Assembly: GCA_019915135.1 (NCBI GenBank)
Contig: JAHLMK010000010.1
Span: forward strand, 434,001-498,000
Reading direction: 5' to 3'
DNA length: 64,000 nucleotides
DNA from: Strobilurus pachycystidiatus
Lineage: Eukaryota > Basidiomycota > Agaricomycetes > Agaricales > Physalacriaceae
Part shown: positions 25,774-36,874 of the stretch, piece by piece
Numbering within the stretch: the stretch's first letter is position 1
Layout of the letters: each line of letters starts with the position of its first letter
Notes under the pieces: model-generated
The model's input: only the letters and a program-made list of their open reading frames with translations
Database searches by the model: none
Told to the model about the DNA's origin: nothing
Translations under genes and position numbers: made by a program

Positions 25774-26229
25774 TGTGTACACTCGAGTAGATTTTGTGAC
25801 ACTCGGAAATGGTTTCTAGAAAGCATCATGTATAATGGTGTAGCGGCGATCGGTGAACATGTATATTCACGCTCCTGGAATGAAGCCAATAATACAACAG
25901 ACCAATACTGCACTCTGTTTTTGTTTCGCTTCAAGTTGAGGATGTCAAAATAGACTTATCGCCACGTCATAGCGTTATTCTATCTTTCCTTTGTGCGCCC
26001 ACCGCGCTCTTCGGGTTACATGGATTGCCGGCACGGACACGCCAGGATTCTTTTACCCAAGTCATCATTAGCAACGATTCTCACGCAATGGGCGCGACTC
26101 AGACGTGCATCTTTTCTTCTGCCATCACAGTCGTTTCTGTCTCCTCTCCAGGTCCTTGAACTTCCACACGTAATGAGAATGCCCGAAGGTTCCTCTGCGA
26201 TTACTACTAACGCTCCAGGATCAGTCAAT
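25774..26229. other. Spacer upstream of histidine phosphatase
   Basis: Contains the promoter and 5' leader of the phosphatase. An in-frame ATG at 26173 would add 19 residues, but the start at 26230 places RHG at the usual distance. Confidence 0.4.
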
Positions 26230-27024
26230 ATGCGCCGTATAGGCGTCCTGCGTCATGGTCAAGCGTTACACAAGTACTCAAACTCTAGTTCTGCACTGCT
26301 AGTGAGATCTGACACGATCCATCATCTTAGTGTCCAACGGCCGTACCTGTTACGGGACCCACCCTTAACCGATATCGGGCTCCAAGAGGCTGCGAACGTT
26401 CAGCTTCCATTCACGCCCGACATTATCATTTGCTCCCCACTGTTACGCGCGATCCAGACTGCCATTGCTGTCAACGCCACATTGCCCGTCCCACTCACAC
26501 CTGATCACTTTGAGATCTGGCCCGACTTGCGCGAGGTTGGTACGTTCCTTCTTATGATCAAATAAATGGTCATTTGACGCGTCTGAGTTATAGTTGTGGG
26601 ATGCTGAATGCAACAAAGGGGCAAGCCGCGCAAGCATACAAGCGGCCTACCCACAATTCGATTTCAGTCGATGTATGGAAGAGTGGGAATATGAAGCTCA
26701 CAGTGATACGGCCGCGGCATTAAGAGCCCAGAGGATTATTACTGAGCTGCAGCACCGCCCGGAGCGCAACATACTGGTTGTCAGTCACCGAGGGATCATC
26801 GAATGTCTTGTTGGAGGAGAAGTAGTAGTGTACGGAAACTGCGGTGAGCCATCTGGTTCCAAGCTTCGCGGAATAGCCCATACTCAACGTTGACCTTAGA
26901 ACTGCGTACTTACCTCCTTGGAGCGGATGGACGACTAGAGCCAGAACGACCGCTTGTTGCAGACGGTGTGCAAAATGATACAGACTTAAAGATCTCTAGT
27001 TCGGCAATCGACACTTCGCGATAG
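26230..27024 (+). CDS. Histidine phosphatase (phosphoglycerate mutase-like)
   Basis: Four exons, ATG 26230-26232, TAG 27022-27024. The start is MRRIGVLRHGQALHN, in which RHG is the phosphate-binding arginine, catalytic histidine and glycine of the superfamily (PF00300). Removing the intron 26274-26330 restores ALHNVQRPYLLRDPPLTDIG, which confirms that splice. Further motifs are IICSPLLRAIQTA, DAECNKGASRASIQAAYPQF, and the second catalytic histidine in ILVVSHRGIIECLVGG. The last exon reads ELRTYLLGADGRLEPERPLV. Members remove phosphate through a phospho-histidine intermediate. This short fungal branch is of unknown substrate and is not a glycolytic mutase. It occupies the place in block 1 that a kinase gene occupies in block 2. 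Confidence 0.9.
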
Positions 27025-27385
27025 TTCTATGGACAAAGCTGATTAATTATAATGAGTGTATTTATCCGTTTAAGCACAGAGTGATGATCGAGAGAGTCGG
27101 GAGGTGCACCGAAGGCGTACACTGCAACCCGACATATAATTATTACAGTAATACAGAATGTACAGAAGAGAGGAGAGATCAGAGGAAAGGAAGTACACTA
27201 CATGCTACTTACTATTATAATATACACAGAGCATGTAACGACAAATTAGTATGCTAGAAATAAGTGCAAGAGGAAGTCAAGATCCGCAAAAAAAGTCCTC
27301 ATCAGTCAACTCGAAAACTATCCACCCGACGATGAGACAATGCACCACGCGTCGCACTTACCCAACACCTCGACTGACACCCAGC

Positions 27386-27722
27386 GACGGCAGATCGACA
27401 AGTAGGAAACAACCCCCGCCGCGTGGCGAGGGCGCTTTCATCTATCTTTAATCGTAAGCCATGGGAACTTGGCAGAGAACCGAACAAAGGATGTATCGGG
27501 CTGCGCGAGGACGCGAAGCGACAGCTGGCACATAACGGTAGTCGTCGTGAGACGCCCCGTGCCGCGTCAAGCTATCCGCGTCCTAGTCCTGTCGTTGGGA
27601 GTCGAGCCGGCAAGTAGGGTAAGCATGAAACCCCCAAGGCAAATCGACAAGTAGGGAACAACCCCCGCCGTGTGGCGAGGGCGCTTTCGTCTATCTTTCA
27701 TCGTGAGCCATGGGGGTTTGGA
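27386..27722 (-). repeat. Pair of hairpin repeat units downstream of disordered protein 1
   Basis: Two units of about 85 bp (27386-27470 and 27638-27722) share CGACAAGTAGG, the core GCGAGGGCGCTTTC, TCTATCTTT and AGCCATGGG. A hairpin lies at the centre: CCCCCGCC-GCGT-GGCGAGGG at 27413-27432 and CCCCCGCC-GTGT-GGCGAGGG at 27662-27681. They sit 0.2-0.55 kb beyond the stop of the gene at 27940-29635, that is in its 3' flank or 3' UTR. Two further copies lie beyond its paralogue. Confidence 0.8.
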
Positions 27723-27939
27723 GCGACGCGACTGGTCCGGTACATGGAGGCGCGAGACGTGTCATCGGAAGTCGGGTGTCGGAATTCGAGATGCTGAGGC
27801 TTGAGCGTGCGGAAAAGGTGTGACTGCAGTCTCCACGTAGCGCACTTGAATAGAATAGAAGGAGAAATGGGGTATAGCTGAGTACCGAGGAGAGAGACTG
27901 AAGGAAGAAATGAAGAAAGAGACCAGGAGGAGAGGCAGA

Positions 27940-29635
27940 TTAGAACCACGGCCGGCTAAGGTTGACAACTTGCTCGCGTCCACGACCATACGGTCCGGCG
28001 AGAGGACGCTGGCCGTGCGCCAATCCCGCGTTGGGTGGAATCATGGGGAGGGGAGCGGGACCCAAGTTGTTGTTGAAACCAGGGGCATCGCCGTGGGTAT
28101 AAGGCACAAACATTGTGTTGTTGGTTGGCCTGGCCTGGCCACATGGAGGAGGAGGAGGCGGAGCTGATCGTTGAAAAGGATTGAATTGGGACTGAACGGC
28201 GATCGGGTGATGGGAAGAACCCTGGGGAGCTGAAAGAACACCACGCGTCAGTATCTGCCTTTCATACTTGAACCACCAAGACTTACCCTCATCTAGCCTG
28301 CGACGAGAAGTGGAAGGGCGTTCATCGTCCGAATCGGAGTCGTCATCGTCACGCTTACGCTTTGAAGGCGACGGGGCTTGCGTGGAAGTAGAGTCGCCAT
28401 CTTCTGGAAAAAAGTGAGTATCACTCGAGTCGCATGAAAGAAAATGTCTGACCATCTTCCTCAAGACGAAGGCGTTGGCGTGTAGATTGGATCTCTTCGT
28501 CGTCATCCTCGGTAGAGCGTTTGCGCTTTGCTTTGCCCTTGCCCTTGCCCTTGGGCGGAGAATCGTCATCACCGTCGTTGTCGACGTCCATAGAGTCCTC
28601 GTCGCCGGCATCCTCATCATCGGAGGTGATGGCAGGAGCCTTGCCCTTGCCCTTGTCTATACGCGAGGGTGGCCCTTCATCCGACTCGTTATCGTCACCG
28701 ACATCGACGTCGGCAGTGGCGGCATCGTTCGAGGATCCTTCACCCGACGACGAAGAAGGGTTGGCACTGAAAGACGAGGACGAGCCATTGTCGGCGGAGG
28801 AAGAAGCAGCAGGCTGCGAGGGCTGAACATCTGCAACTTGAACCGGGGCTGTGTCGTTGGACGGCGCAGCAGCACCCGCATCGGAAGAAGACCCAGAGCC
28901 AGCTGCAGGGGGTTGAACCTTGAGGTTCGGCGCATTGACGCGTTTGCCTCTATGAGGCTTAGGGGGAGGTATATCGGCGGGTTTGATCGTACCCTTATGC
29001 TCGCGAGGAGAGCGACGAAGACCATGGCTGGGAGGAGCGGGAGGAGAGTTGACGACGGAAGCAGCGTTGTCGCTGATGGCGGTTTCCTGCGATTCACCTG
29101 TAAAGATTCGGTAAGTGGGTGGCCTAGGAGAAGATGATGGTGACGACGTACCGGAAGCAGCGAGGGCGGACCCTGCCGCTGTGTGTTGAACTGCGGGGGC
29201 AGTCGATAGGACGTTATTAAGGGGAGACCCTTCATGGCCACCTACCGATTCGCCTGGAGCAGAATCGGCAGCAGCGGAAGGGCCCGTCGTAGGCTGGTTG
29301 TCGGCCTGGTTGGACGAGGCTTTGGCCTTGGTCTTAGCTACAGAAAGGTGAGCGACAGCCTTGCGAAGATGTGGTATTGACATACCCTTGGTGGCCTTGG
29401 TCTTGGTCGTCTTGGTCTTGATCGTGTCTCGAACGTTCTTGAGGGCTACAGAGAACCGATTAGTAAACGTTGGGAATGAGGAGAGGACTAGCACACCTTT
29501 CTTGCCGCCTTTGAGGATGCGTTGGCCGGCCGTCGTCTTCTTGGGTTTGGGTGCAGGAGCAGGCTCGGTGGCCTGGACAGGTTGGGCGTCCTGGACAGGC
29601 TGGGCAGCGCGTGTGCGACTCCGAGTTTGGTACAT
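27940..29635 (-). CDS. Disordered nuclear-type hypothetical protein 1
   Basis: ATG 29633-29635 (MYQTRSRTRAAQ), TAA 27940-27942, several short introns. The protein is almost entirely low complexity. It has Pro/Gln/Ala-rich ends, basic blocks (KGKGKGKAKRKRS, an apparent nuclear localisation signal), acidic blocks (SDDEDAGDEDSMDVDNDGDDD split by Gly/Ala), and a repeated short motif in the exons beginning RR-LDEG (two copies, each followed by a charged stretch). The tail is Pro-rich and ends GREQVVNLSRPWF. No catalytic domain is seen. I infer a nuclear or chromatin-associated disordered protein, with no proven function. Its paralogue at 36875-38471 shares the start, the acidic/basic order, the PYTHG motif in the tail, the promoter TATA region and the downstream hairpin repeats. 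Confidence 0.65.
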
Positions 29636-29760
29636 CGTCGAGGATTGTTGTTGATAAGAGTGGGTTGGGGGAGGAAGTAGCTGGTGGCTGGGTGAGATCT
29701 CTTGCGGGGAGAGCTCGACAGGTGGTGGTAAAGTGAAGAGAAACTCTGGAGTCACGAGCC

Positions 29761-29775
29761 TATGCTTTATACCCC
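29761..29775 (-). promoter_or_regulatory. TATA box of disordered protein 1
   Basis: On the minus strand the sequence reads GGGGGTATAAAGCATAG, about 130 bp upstream of the ATG at 29635. The same block (GCTTTAT...CCC.CACT.TGTTGCATTGATCG on plus) precedes the paralogue near 38590-38630, which supports a conserved promoter. Confidence 0.55.
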
Positions 29776-31886
29776 CGCACTCTGTTGCATTGATCGCGCC
29801 AGATTGGGAGATAACCATATTGGTCTGACTTGAGGCGGGCTGACCCTGCACAATGTCGCTGGAACAATCGCGGCATCGATGGTCCAAGATTCGGCATCTG
29901 ATCAAAGAGGGATCTCGAGTCACGAGTGGCAAAGGGATTGTACAATGACTCGATGCGACGAAACTATCGACGCAAGCCCACAGAGTTGGTTTCCCGGTGA
30001 ACGCCACAGGCTTCCAGTTTTGAATTCTGCAGGCACGCGAGACTCGACACCGCAATTTTTTGGTATGCAGTCCGCCCATTCCATTTACAACAAGATGATC
30101 CAAGTCATACCTAGGCAATAATAAGCATTCAATATTGAGTGACGAGCCACAAGAATTATGCTCTGACCATCTAGACAGATAAGATGACTCGGCCTCGTCT
30201 TTATACTAAGACATAACCCAGTAGGGCGGACTTGTCTTGAGTCCTACATGGCAGTGCGCATCGCAGTCATCGTGACGAGGCTTCTGTGGCGCGACTCTGA
30301 GCAAAACGGAGTGACTCTCTCCTTCTTGTCAATGACGAGCGTCTCATGCTGAGCACAGCCGCCCCAAGTTCACGCCCTGTCTGAAGCTAGTCGGTTATTG
30401 TTCTCGGATGGAGGATCATTGTAGCGTACTAGACGATCTGAACGTCGCGTCCTCCGCCCCTTCTTGTCCGTGTTCTTCATCAAACTGTTACGCGTCCAAA
30501 GTCAGCTTTCCGAACTTGACTTGTATTGCCAATCAGAAGGACTTGGAAAGTAGGATGTGGAGAACGTACATAGAATAGCAATTTGCAAAGCTGCAGGAAG
30601 ACCGCAATGTTCCTCGCGGAGCAGTCTTAGTCGATCTCCGAGCTCACGGGGTCCTGTAGTAATTGCTCTCGACGTTGATTTCCATGACTGGATGCTCCGT
30701 CTGGTCTGTATCCTGTTGGTCTGGAACGATACCGCCGCGGAGTCCGGTTGAACGCCTCAAGGGCGACGTATTTATTCTTGCTTTATGAGCAGCCCAGATC
30801 ACAGCGTTGGGCGTAGCTGAGGATTTCTAGTGGGCTCTCCCTCGAAAGAAAAAGGGAGAGATACCTTCCCGTCGAGTCCCGAGAGATTTCCTTCTCCGCC
30901 AGGAGCCCTGGCATCGTCTGTGCTGTGCTCGGCGTCCATAGATTCCCGATGTTTGATATCCGAGGCCTTTGACGAGGTTCTGTAGCGACGGGAAGGAAAG
31001 TGTGTATGCTGGCTGCCGTAGAGCACTGTTTTTACAGCAGCCGGATATCCTCTGACGACGGCCTGTGGACAGCAAGAAACAATTCAGAAATCCACACTCA
31101 GATTTTTCGTAGGTGAAGCCCGAGGCAGCGACGACGGCGCTGTGTATTTTTGACAGAGGGTCAGAAGGAAAAGAGATGATCGAGCGTCTTGTCCGCTGCC
31201 ATCATTGGCAAACTCGACTCTAGCAGTTTCTCGCCACAGACGACCAGCTCTCGCAAACAACGGAATATGCATCTCCAGCCGCGCCTTGCCCTCGCCATTA
31301 GCGTCGTACACTGGTTTCACAATCACTAGCCCGAACAGAAGCTTTCTTCGAGGGAAACGACGCACTCCGACGTCCGTGATGCTGGCGAACACGAAATTTA
31401 CGTTGAGGGACCGAATAAGCCCCAGAGCTCATACGCCACAGACGCTGCGCCTCAGGAAAAGGGGATCATCGACTAGCGCGTCGTCGTCCATCGTGTTAAC
31501 GACCGCACTTGCAAGCTTCCTTTATTAGTGAGTGGGCTTTCCTCAGGCTAGTCATATTTCTGAGGCGATGGCCTACTGCTCCTTAGCTCCGGCTCGGATA
31601 ATTGGTTGCAAATCCCTCGCGAAGTCTCAACTATGTTCTCATTGCGGCGACTATATGATCGCATTCGACGTTAGTCCATTGCTATGTTATTCATTGATGT
31701 ACGCGCTAACGAGAACAAAAGGACGACAATCATGGTCGCGCTGATCCTCGCCGGGCTCGTCTCCTTGATCTCCATTATCGGCACAAATGCCTACAAAAGA
31801 CCGACAAAAACTGTCACTCTGTCTATACAACAACACTTTCACTTCCACACCACTATCTACATCACCTGCATCACCTGCAACTAGTT
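29776..31886. other. Long spacer before F-box gene 2
   Basis: Possible exons of an unknown minus-strand gene lie at about 30830-31500. An ATG near 31490 gives MDDDALVDDPLFLRRSVCG with a GT donor, and the frame 31084-31392 reads VKPVYDANGEGKARLEMHIP. No complete model or domain could be built. The remainder shows nothing. The last 60 bases are C/A-rich promoter sequence ahead of 31887. Confidence 0.35.
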
Positions 31887-34034
31887 ATGGTCAAACGAGC
31901 CGCAGCTTCATCGTCTAAACGCAAACTCGAGCAAGATACCTCCACCAACGCCGAGCCTGCTCGTGCCTTGCGCCACAAACGCCGTAGAACGGAACTCGTA
32001 GCGCATTCGTCCACTGCGGATGATACATGCATGGCAGAAGATGACGATGCCTTCGGCGGCGTTTATCTACCCAGCGAGAATGAAGACACCCACGAAGTCA
32101 CAATGTCTCGTACGCCACAGCGTCGTTCGGTTGCAACTCGACGCCTCAAGATGGGAGGCCTCCTGTCATCCTCATCCTTCCAAGATCTCCCTCTGGAGAT
32201 CAAGCTCCTTGTAAGTCCTGTTCCTTTCGCGCGTCGCTACATCCCGAATAATTTCTAGATTTATTATTACTTGGAACCACGAGATCTCATCCGGGTACGC
32301 CATCTCAGTGGCAAGGAGGCTCGCGTAGCTCTCGACGAGTGCGATGACATCTGGTGGGCCGCACGCGAGAACTTCGAGGAAGACCATTTTATGATACCTG
32401 ATACACCGGACGGCGTTCGTGAGGTAGACTTTATGGGAGTTCTGTTCGGAGAGCGTTGCATGGTGCGTCTCGTCCTTTGATGTGGAGAATTTTTTTGACT
32501 GGATCGACAGAAATGTGGGAAACCGACTGCAAAAGTCCAATGGGAGGTTTATACAAGACTCTGCCATGCTTGCCTCCACGTAACACCTGATAGGTAACGC
32601 AAATGACTTATCATTAAGACTGACGCGGAATATCATGACTTAGTGTGTCGACCATCCTTCCGGACGATCTCAAGAGCTTAGTACCAAGTTACTGGCGCGC
32701 CGAAGGCAAGTCGTGATTTCAGCACTCTATACTGTACTAACGATTAACAGACCGGTCTGGTAAAACTCTATACCATGTTCCGTCCATAAGGAAGCTAGCG
32801 GATGAACTTCGTGGCCTAGATCCGATGAACATGCGACTCTACTCTACAAAAGATGCAATAGCCAGAAGGATGGACAAACTTCGTGAAGTATGGTCATTTT
32901 GGCTCATGTGATGGGATTTTCTAATGCATTCGATGTAGCATGTAAAGAAATGCGAGCGTTTCGTGCGTTGGTTAAAAAAAGACAGATCTGAAGAGCTTGG
33001 CCAAGTTCGAAATGAACGACTTGAAGCGTAAGGCACCTGTCTTGTTGTCCAAAGCTTCGACGTTCACCAACAACATTACAGCATCGTTCACCGCCTGCGT
33101 GATCAAGGCTGGGGCGGCGAGCTTGACTGGAAGGATACAGGAAAACTCCTGTCAGCACACGCACTCGCCCGGAAACCCCAAGCCCTTACGGATCGAAGTA
33201 TGTTCTTTCGATGCCGTGACTTTTCTCTCCTCAGTGACTGACAAACTTCCAGTCTGGGCAAATATCAGCCCCGCGCTTACGAAACTCATGGAGGAGCGGA
33301 GGTCTGTGCGCCGTCAGGACATCATCGCCACTCGGTGGGACTCGTTTCATCGTTGCTACTCCAAAATTTGGGACTCGGAGTGCAAGAACAAGGTGGACCG
33401 ACGACTGAATCCAATCGACGTAGCGCACGAGGAACCGTTCCAATCGCTGATCTTCGAGACGAACCTGGATGAGTCTATCGCTTGGGACGACATGTCTCCC
33501 TCTGTGTTCCTCGACGCGACGGATAATGCACGTGTGCGGATGGAGGCGATGTTGTCGCAGATTCTGGAAGCGCGAAACTTGCCGACGGACCCTTCGCTGA
33601 TCGTGTATGTCTGGAAATGCAACCATTGCTCTCGAGAGGTCTACTACCCTGAACTCTTTCGACACTCCTGCCTGCTGTCGAACCCTCTGGAGGAATTCTG
33701 CCGCAAATCCGTGCCACAGTGGAGAGCGGACTTTGGAGTCGAAATCGGTGCCCATCGGAGACGACTACTCGAGCTCTGCAACCTTGAGCATTGCTCGACA
33801 ACATGGCAAGATATGGAGCGTCTGGACCTGTCCTTCCAGCGCAAATCCAGCGACTCAGAGTCCGAAACCCGGAGATGGTCACGTTTTGCGCCCGGCTGGC
33901 GATGGGTATTTGTGAGTCTCTGCTGCTAAGCTTGTTCGCTGAATCTCAAGTACTAATTGGGATCACAGCTGCATGGTGAGTCTAAGGACACTGAGGACCA
34001 GGAGTGGGTGCTGGTTGTGGAAACGCCAGAATAG
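31887..34034 (+). CDS. F-box protein 2, C-terminally shortened
   Basis: Paralogue of F-box protein 1. ATG 31887 (MVKRAAASSSKRKLEQD), a disordered basic/acidic N-terminus, then the F-box: FQDLPLEIKLL, intron, IYYYLEPRDLIRVRHLSGKE. Shared blocks follow in the same order: KCGKPTAKVQWEVYTRLCHA, VWANISPALTKLMEERRSVR, PIDVAHEEPFQSLIFETNLD, and the zinc-type WKCNHCSREVYYPELFRHSC (C-x2-C-x10-H-x-C). The second CxxC of paralogue 1 is missing. After WVLVVETPE the frame hits TAG at 34032-34034. One frame over, the sequence continues as GDTRRRYKLCDED, the counterpart of DGKRPRYKFCGRK in paralogue 1, so the tail was probably lost by a small indel. Expected role is an SCF substrate adaptor. Confidence 0.75.
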
Positions 34035-34580
34035 GTGATACTCGTCGACGATACAAACTTTGTGATGAGGACAAATCCTACATGTACCGATACCCGTGTT
34101 CGATAGAGTACAGCTTGAGATCGAGCCTTGACTATCTGATTAAGTGAGTCCGAAAATGAGTCACACTTCGAGTAAGCTACTTAGGCACTCGGATCTTGAG
34201 CCATTGAGTTGCTGCGTGTGCAGCGCGTTGTGATGTCTTCGGAGATGAGCGTTGAACGTTGAGCGCTGAGCTGTGAATGAGGTCTCACACCAAGGTTCGA
34301 GGGACCAGGCGTGGCGTGCATGTGGCTGTCAGATAAGCGCTTCGATTGGGGAGCTGCTCAGTCGGAGTCACTCCGCCATGAGGTTGGCGCGCATCAATCT
34401 GTGGCTGGATTGTGATGCTGCAGAGACGCGCTTTACATGCGACACTACTGGGTGTGAGGGGCTAGGTGTCACGGTAAGAGCGTCCGACCTCTATATGGGT
34501 AAACCTACGGTTGATACGTTGTAATGTAGGGGCATCCTTCATGTGAGACTACATCATTGCCAGTCGTACGTATAGTACTA
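34035..34580. other. Spacer between convergent F-box 2 and kinase genes
   Basis: Contains the relic out-of-frame tail of F-box 2 (to about 34145) and GTTGAACGTTGAGCGCTGAG-type imperfect palindromes near 34250. Nothing else was seen. Confidence 0.4.
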
Positions 34581-35974
34581 CTAAAACGTCCGTGTCGAGG
34601 ATTGAGAACCTGCGGAGAATTGAGACGAAGCGGGGGATTGAGATGGCAGCACTGCTGCCTCCGGTGGTACAGAAGTGTAGAAGGACCGCAATTCGTCATC
34701 GAGCGCGAACTCTTCTGAGTGGTAGCTCACTCCTCTTGGCAAGGGAGGTCTAAACATGAGAATGTGCTTGATCTTACGGTAGAACTGGGTAAGCTCGATG
34801 ACGTTAGGTGAGCCGCATTCGCGCAGTTGGGCAGTAGTCAATGTCGCGCAAACCTCCGCGAATTGGCGCCGCACTTCGGTGATAGTGGGCCGAGATGAAG
34901 GATCATCGTGCATCATTCTATGCGCCAATGGCTTGAGGAACTGCAACGGAGCGTGTTTCTCCTAACAGACAAGGCTCGTCAACAGCATACTTGGAGAATT
35001 GGATATTTACCGACCACTCGAAGATGCCGGTTCAGCATGAAGCCCAGGCTATATATATCGACTGGGAATGGGTTGTATCGTCGAGAGATACTGCCGCTGA
35101 GCTCTGGAAGTAGGGTTCTATTCTCTGAATTGGGATCTGGTTCGGTGCACTTGACGGGAGGATTTTCCAGGGAGTAACGTCTGGAGAGACCAAAGTCGAT
35201 AAGAAAGTAGCGTGGCCAGCATTGTGTGCGTGATATGTGTTTGACGGGACCTTTGAAATCGGGGCGCTTATAGATGGCAGTCGGATGAGTTCCGCTGGGG
35301 AATAATTGTGTAGGATCAACAAGAATATTGCCCCCGTGAATATCGCTTCGCCGCAGAGAGTCAAAAGATGTGAACAGGTCTCGGAGAAATTGTGGAACAC
35401 ACCCATGTATTATGAAATGTTTATGCATAAATTCAATACCCTGAAGCAGATGAAGACACAGCAAACAAGAGATGGTAAGCAACCTACCTCCAGGATTTGT
35501 CGCAACGCGTCTATGAATTCCCCCACAGTGTCGAAATATGGTACACGATCAAAGACGCGCAAGCGGGGCATGACCAGGAATAAGAGATCAGGGGACTTTG
35601 GTGGTTTCAGAGCATCTAGCAGAGGAACGGTGTGGTTTTCTGGATGCTCGAGCGTGCTGAGGAAGCGCGCAATTTCGAGTTCATGAGGATTTTCACTGAT
35701 TAGTACTTTCTTCAAAGTTACAGGCCTGCCGTCCGATGATCTAGTGGCGTCGACGACAGTGTGCTTCTATGCAAACATGTAGTCAACGTCAGATGTAAAA
35801 GCACGCGAAAGGAATTTTTACAGCATTAGTTCTACCGTCGGGATCCTTATACCGTTCCTGTACTGTTTTCCATTTTGGAACCCAGCCAGGTTTGAACTTT
35901 TCTCGAAGTTGATAACCATTGTCCTGAAAGAAATAATAAAAGCCCGTCCAGTGCTTTTCATTGTCGTTATCCAT
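34581..35974 (-). CDS. Fungal protein kinase-like protein
   Basis: ATG 35972-35974 (MDNDNEKHWTGFYYFFQDNG), stop at 34581, with about four introns. N-lobe: WKTVQERYKDPDGR, then RPVTLKKVLISENPHELEIA, with a candidate beta-3 lysine in TLKKV and a glutamate helix after it. Then HPENHTVPLLDALKPP and LLFLVMPRLR (hinge). Catalytic loop rebuilt across an intron: HFIIHG joined to DIHGGNILVD, so HRD is HGD. Metal site YFLIDFGLSRRY. Then YNPFPVDIYSLGFMLN (helix F) and PLAHRMMHDDPSSRPTITEV (terminal C-lobe motif). The Ser-rich tail ends SSTRTF. All core elements except a clear glycine loop are present, so activity is possible. The family is expanded in agaricomycetes, and the target is unknown. It differs from the kinase pair at 7.5 and 20.6 kb. 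Confidence 0.85.
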
Positions 35975-36206
35975 GGTCAAGAGTCAGAAGCAGTAGACCA
36001 AGGTATAACATGCGCCGGCCTCGTGACGATCAAGTCGAATATTTTCCTTGAATGGAAGTAGTGCTACGTTCTCAGTTACACAGAGCCCGTCGCGACAAAT
36101 CAGCGTATGTACTAAAATGTACAACCATTTCCAACGCCGAGCAGCATCAACATTCCAAGTTACATGGCAACCGAACGAGTACCGCCCCAAGCACCTCGAC
36201 TAACAC

Positions 36207-36500
36207 CAACGACGGCAAATCGACAAGTAGGAAACAAGCCCCACCGTGTGGTGAGGGCGCTTTCATCTATCTTTATCGTAAGCCACGGGAACTGGGCAGA
36301 GACCCAAACATGTATCGGGTTGCATGAGTATGCGAAGCACATCATGGTAGTCGTCGCAGGACGCTCCGTGCCGCGCCCAGTTCCTGTCGTTGGAAAGTCA
36401 GAAGGTTGAGACCCAAGGCAAATCGACAAGTAGGAAACAACCCTCGCCGTGTGGCGAGGGCGCTTTCGTCTATCTTTGATCGTAAGCCGTGGGATCTGGG
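36207..36500 (-). repeat. Pair of hairpin repeat units downstream of disordered protein 2
   Basis: Two units (36207-36295 and 36415-36500) match those at 27386-27722. Their hairpins are CCCCACC-GTGT-GGTGAGG at 36239-36257 and CCCTCGCC-GTGT-GGCGAGGG at 36441-36460. Compared with the other copies, a G-C pair has become A-T by change on both sides, and a C.A mismatch has become T-A. Confidence 0.8.
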
Positions 36501-36874
36501 CCGAAGTGACTGTTCCAGCACGTAAATGTGGTCGTCGGGAAGGGGGTCTGGGGTATTGGGATCCGAGGTGAGAGCCGAAAATGATATTGAGGTGCGGGGC
36601 TGAAGGTGCGGTAACGTTCGCGTATACTGAAGAGGCACAAGAGAAGGGGACTCAAATGGAAGAGTATCAAGGCGAGGAAAGCAGAGAGATCAAGAGGAAG
36701 AAAAAACAGAGAAAGAGGTACAATATGAGGAGGAAGAGAGCTAGATTACAGGTCTCGGCGCGGAGGGAGCGGCCCTTTGTCAAGGTTGATAGGACGCTGG
36801 CGGCCAATGTCACTCCGTCCACCAACTGGACGCGAACCAATTAAATGGGCTGGAGGTTGGATGGGGTTCGGAGC

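Noticed and set aside
28475..29137. Plus-strand frame of 220 codons opposite disordered protein 1
   Set aside because: It is antisense to a supported gene with a matching paralogue. Its composition mirrors the low-complexity codons of the other strand.
29636..30118. N-terminal extension of disordered protein 1 up to 30118
   Set aside because: A TATA box at 29761 and the position of the paralogue's start both favour the ATG at 29635. The extension lies upstream of the promoter.
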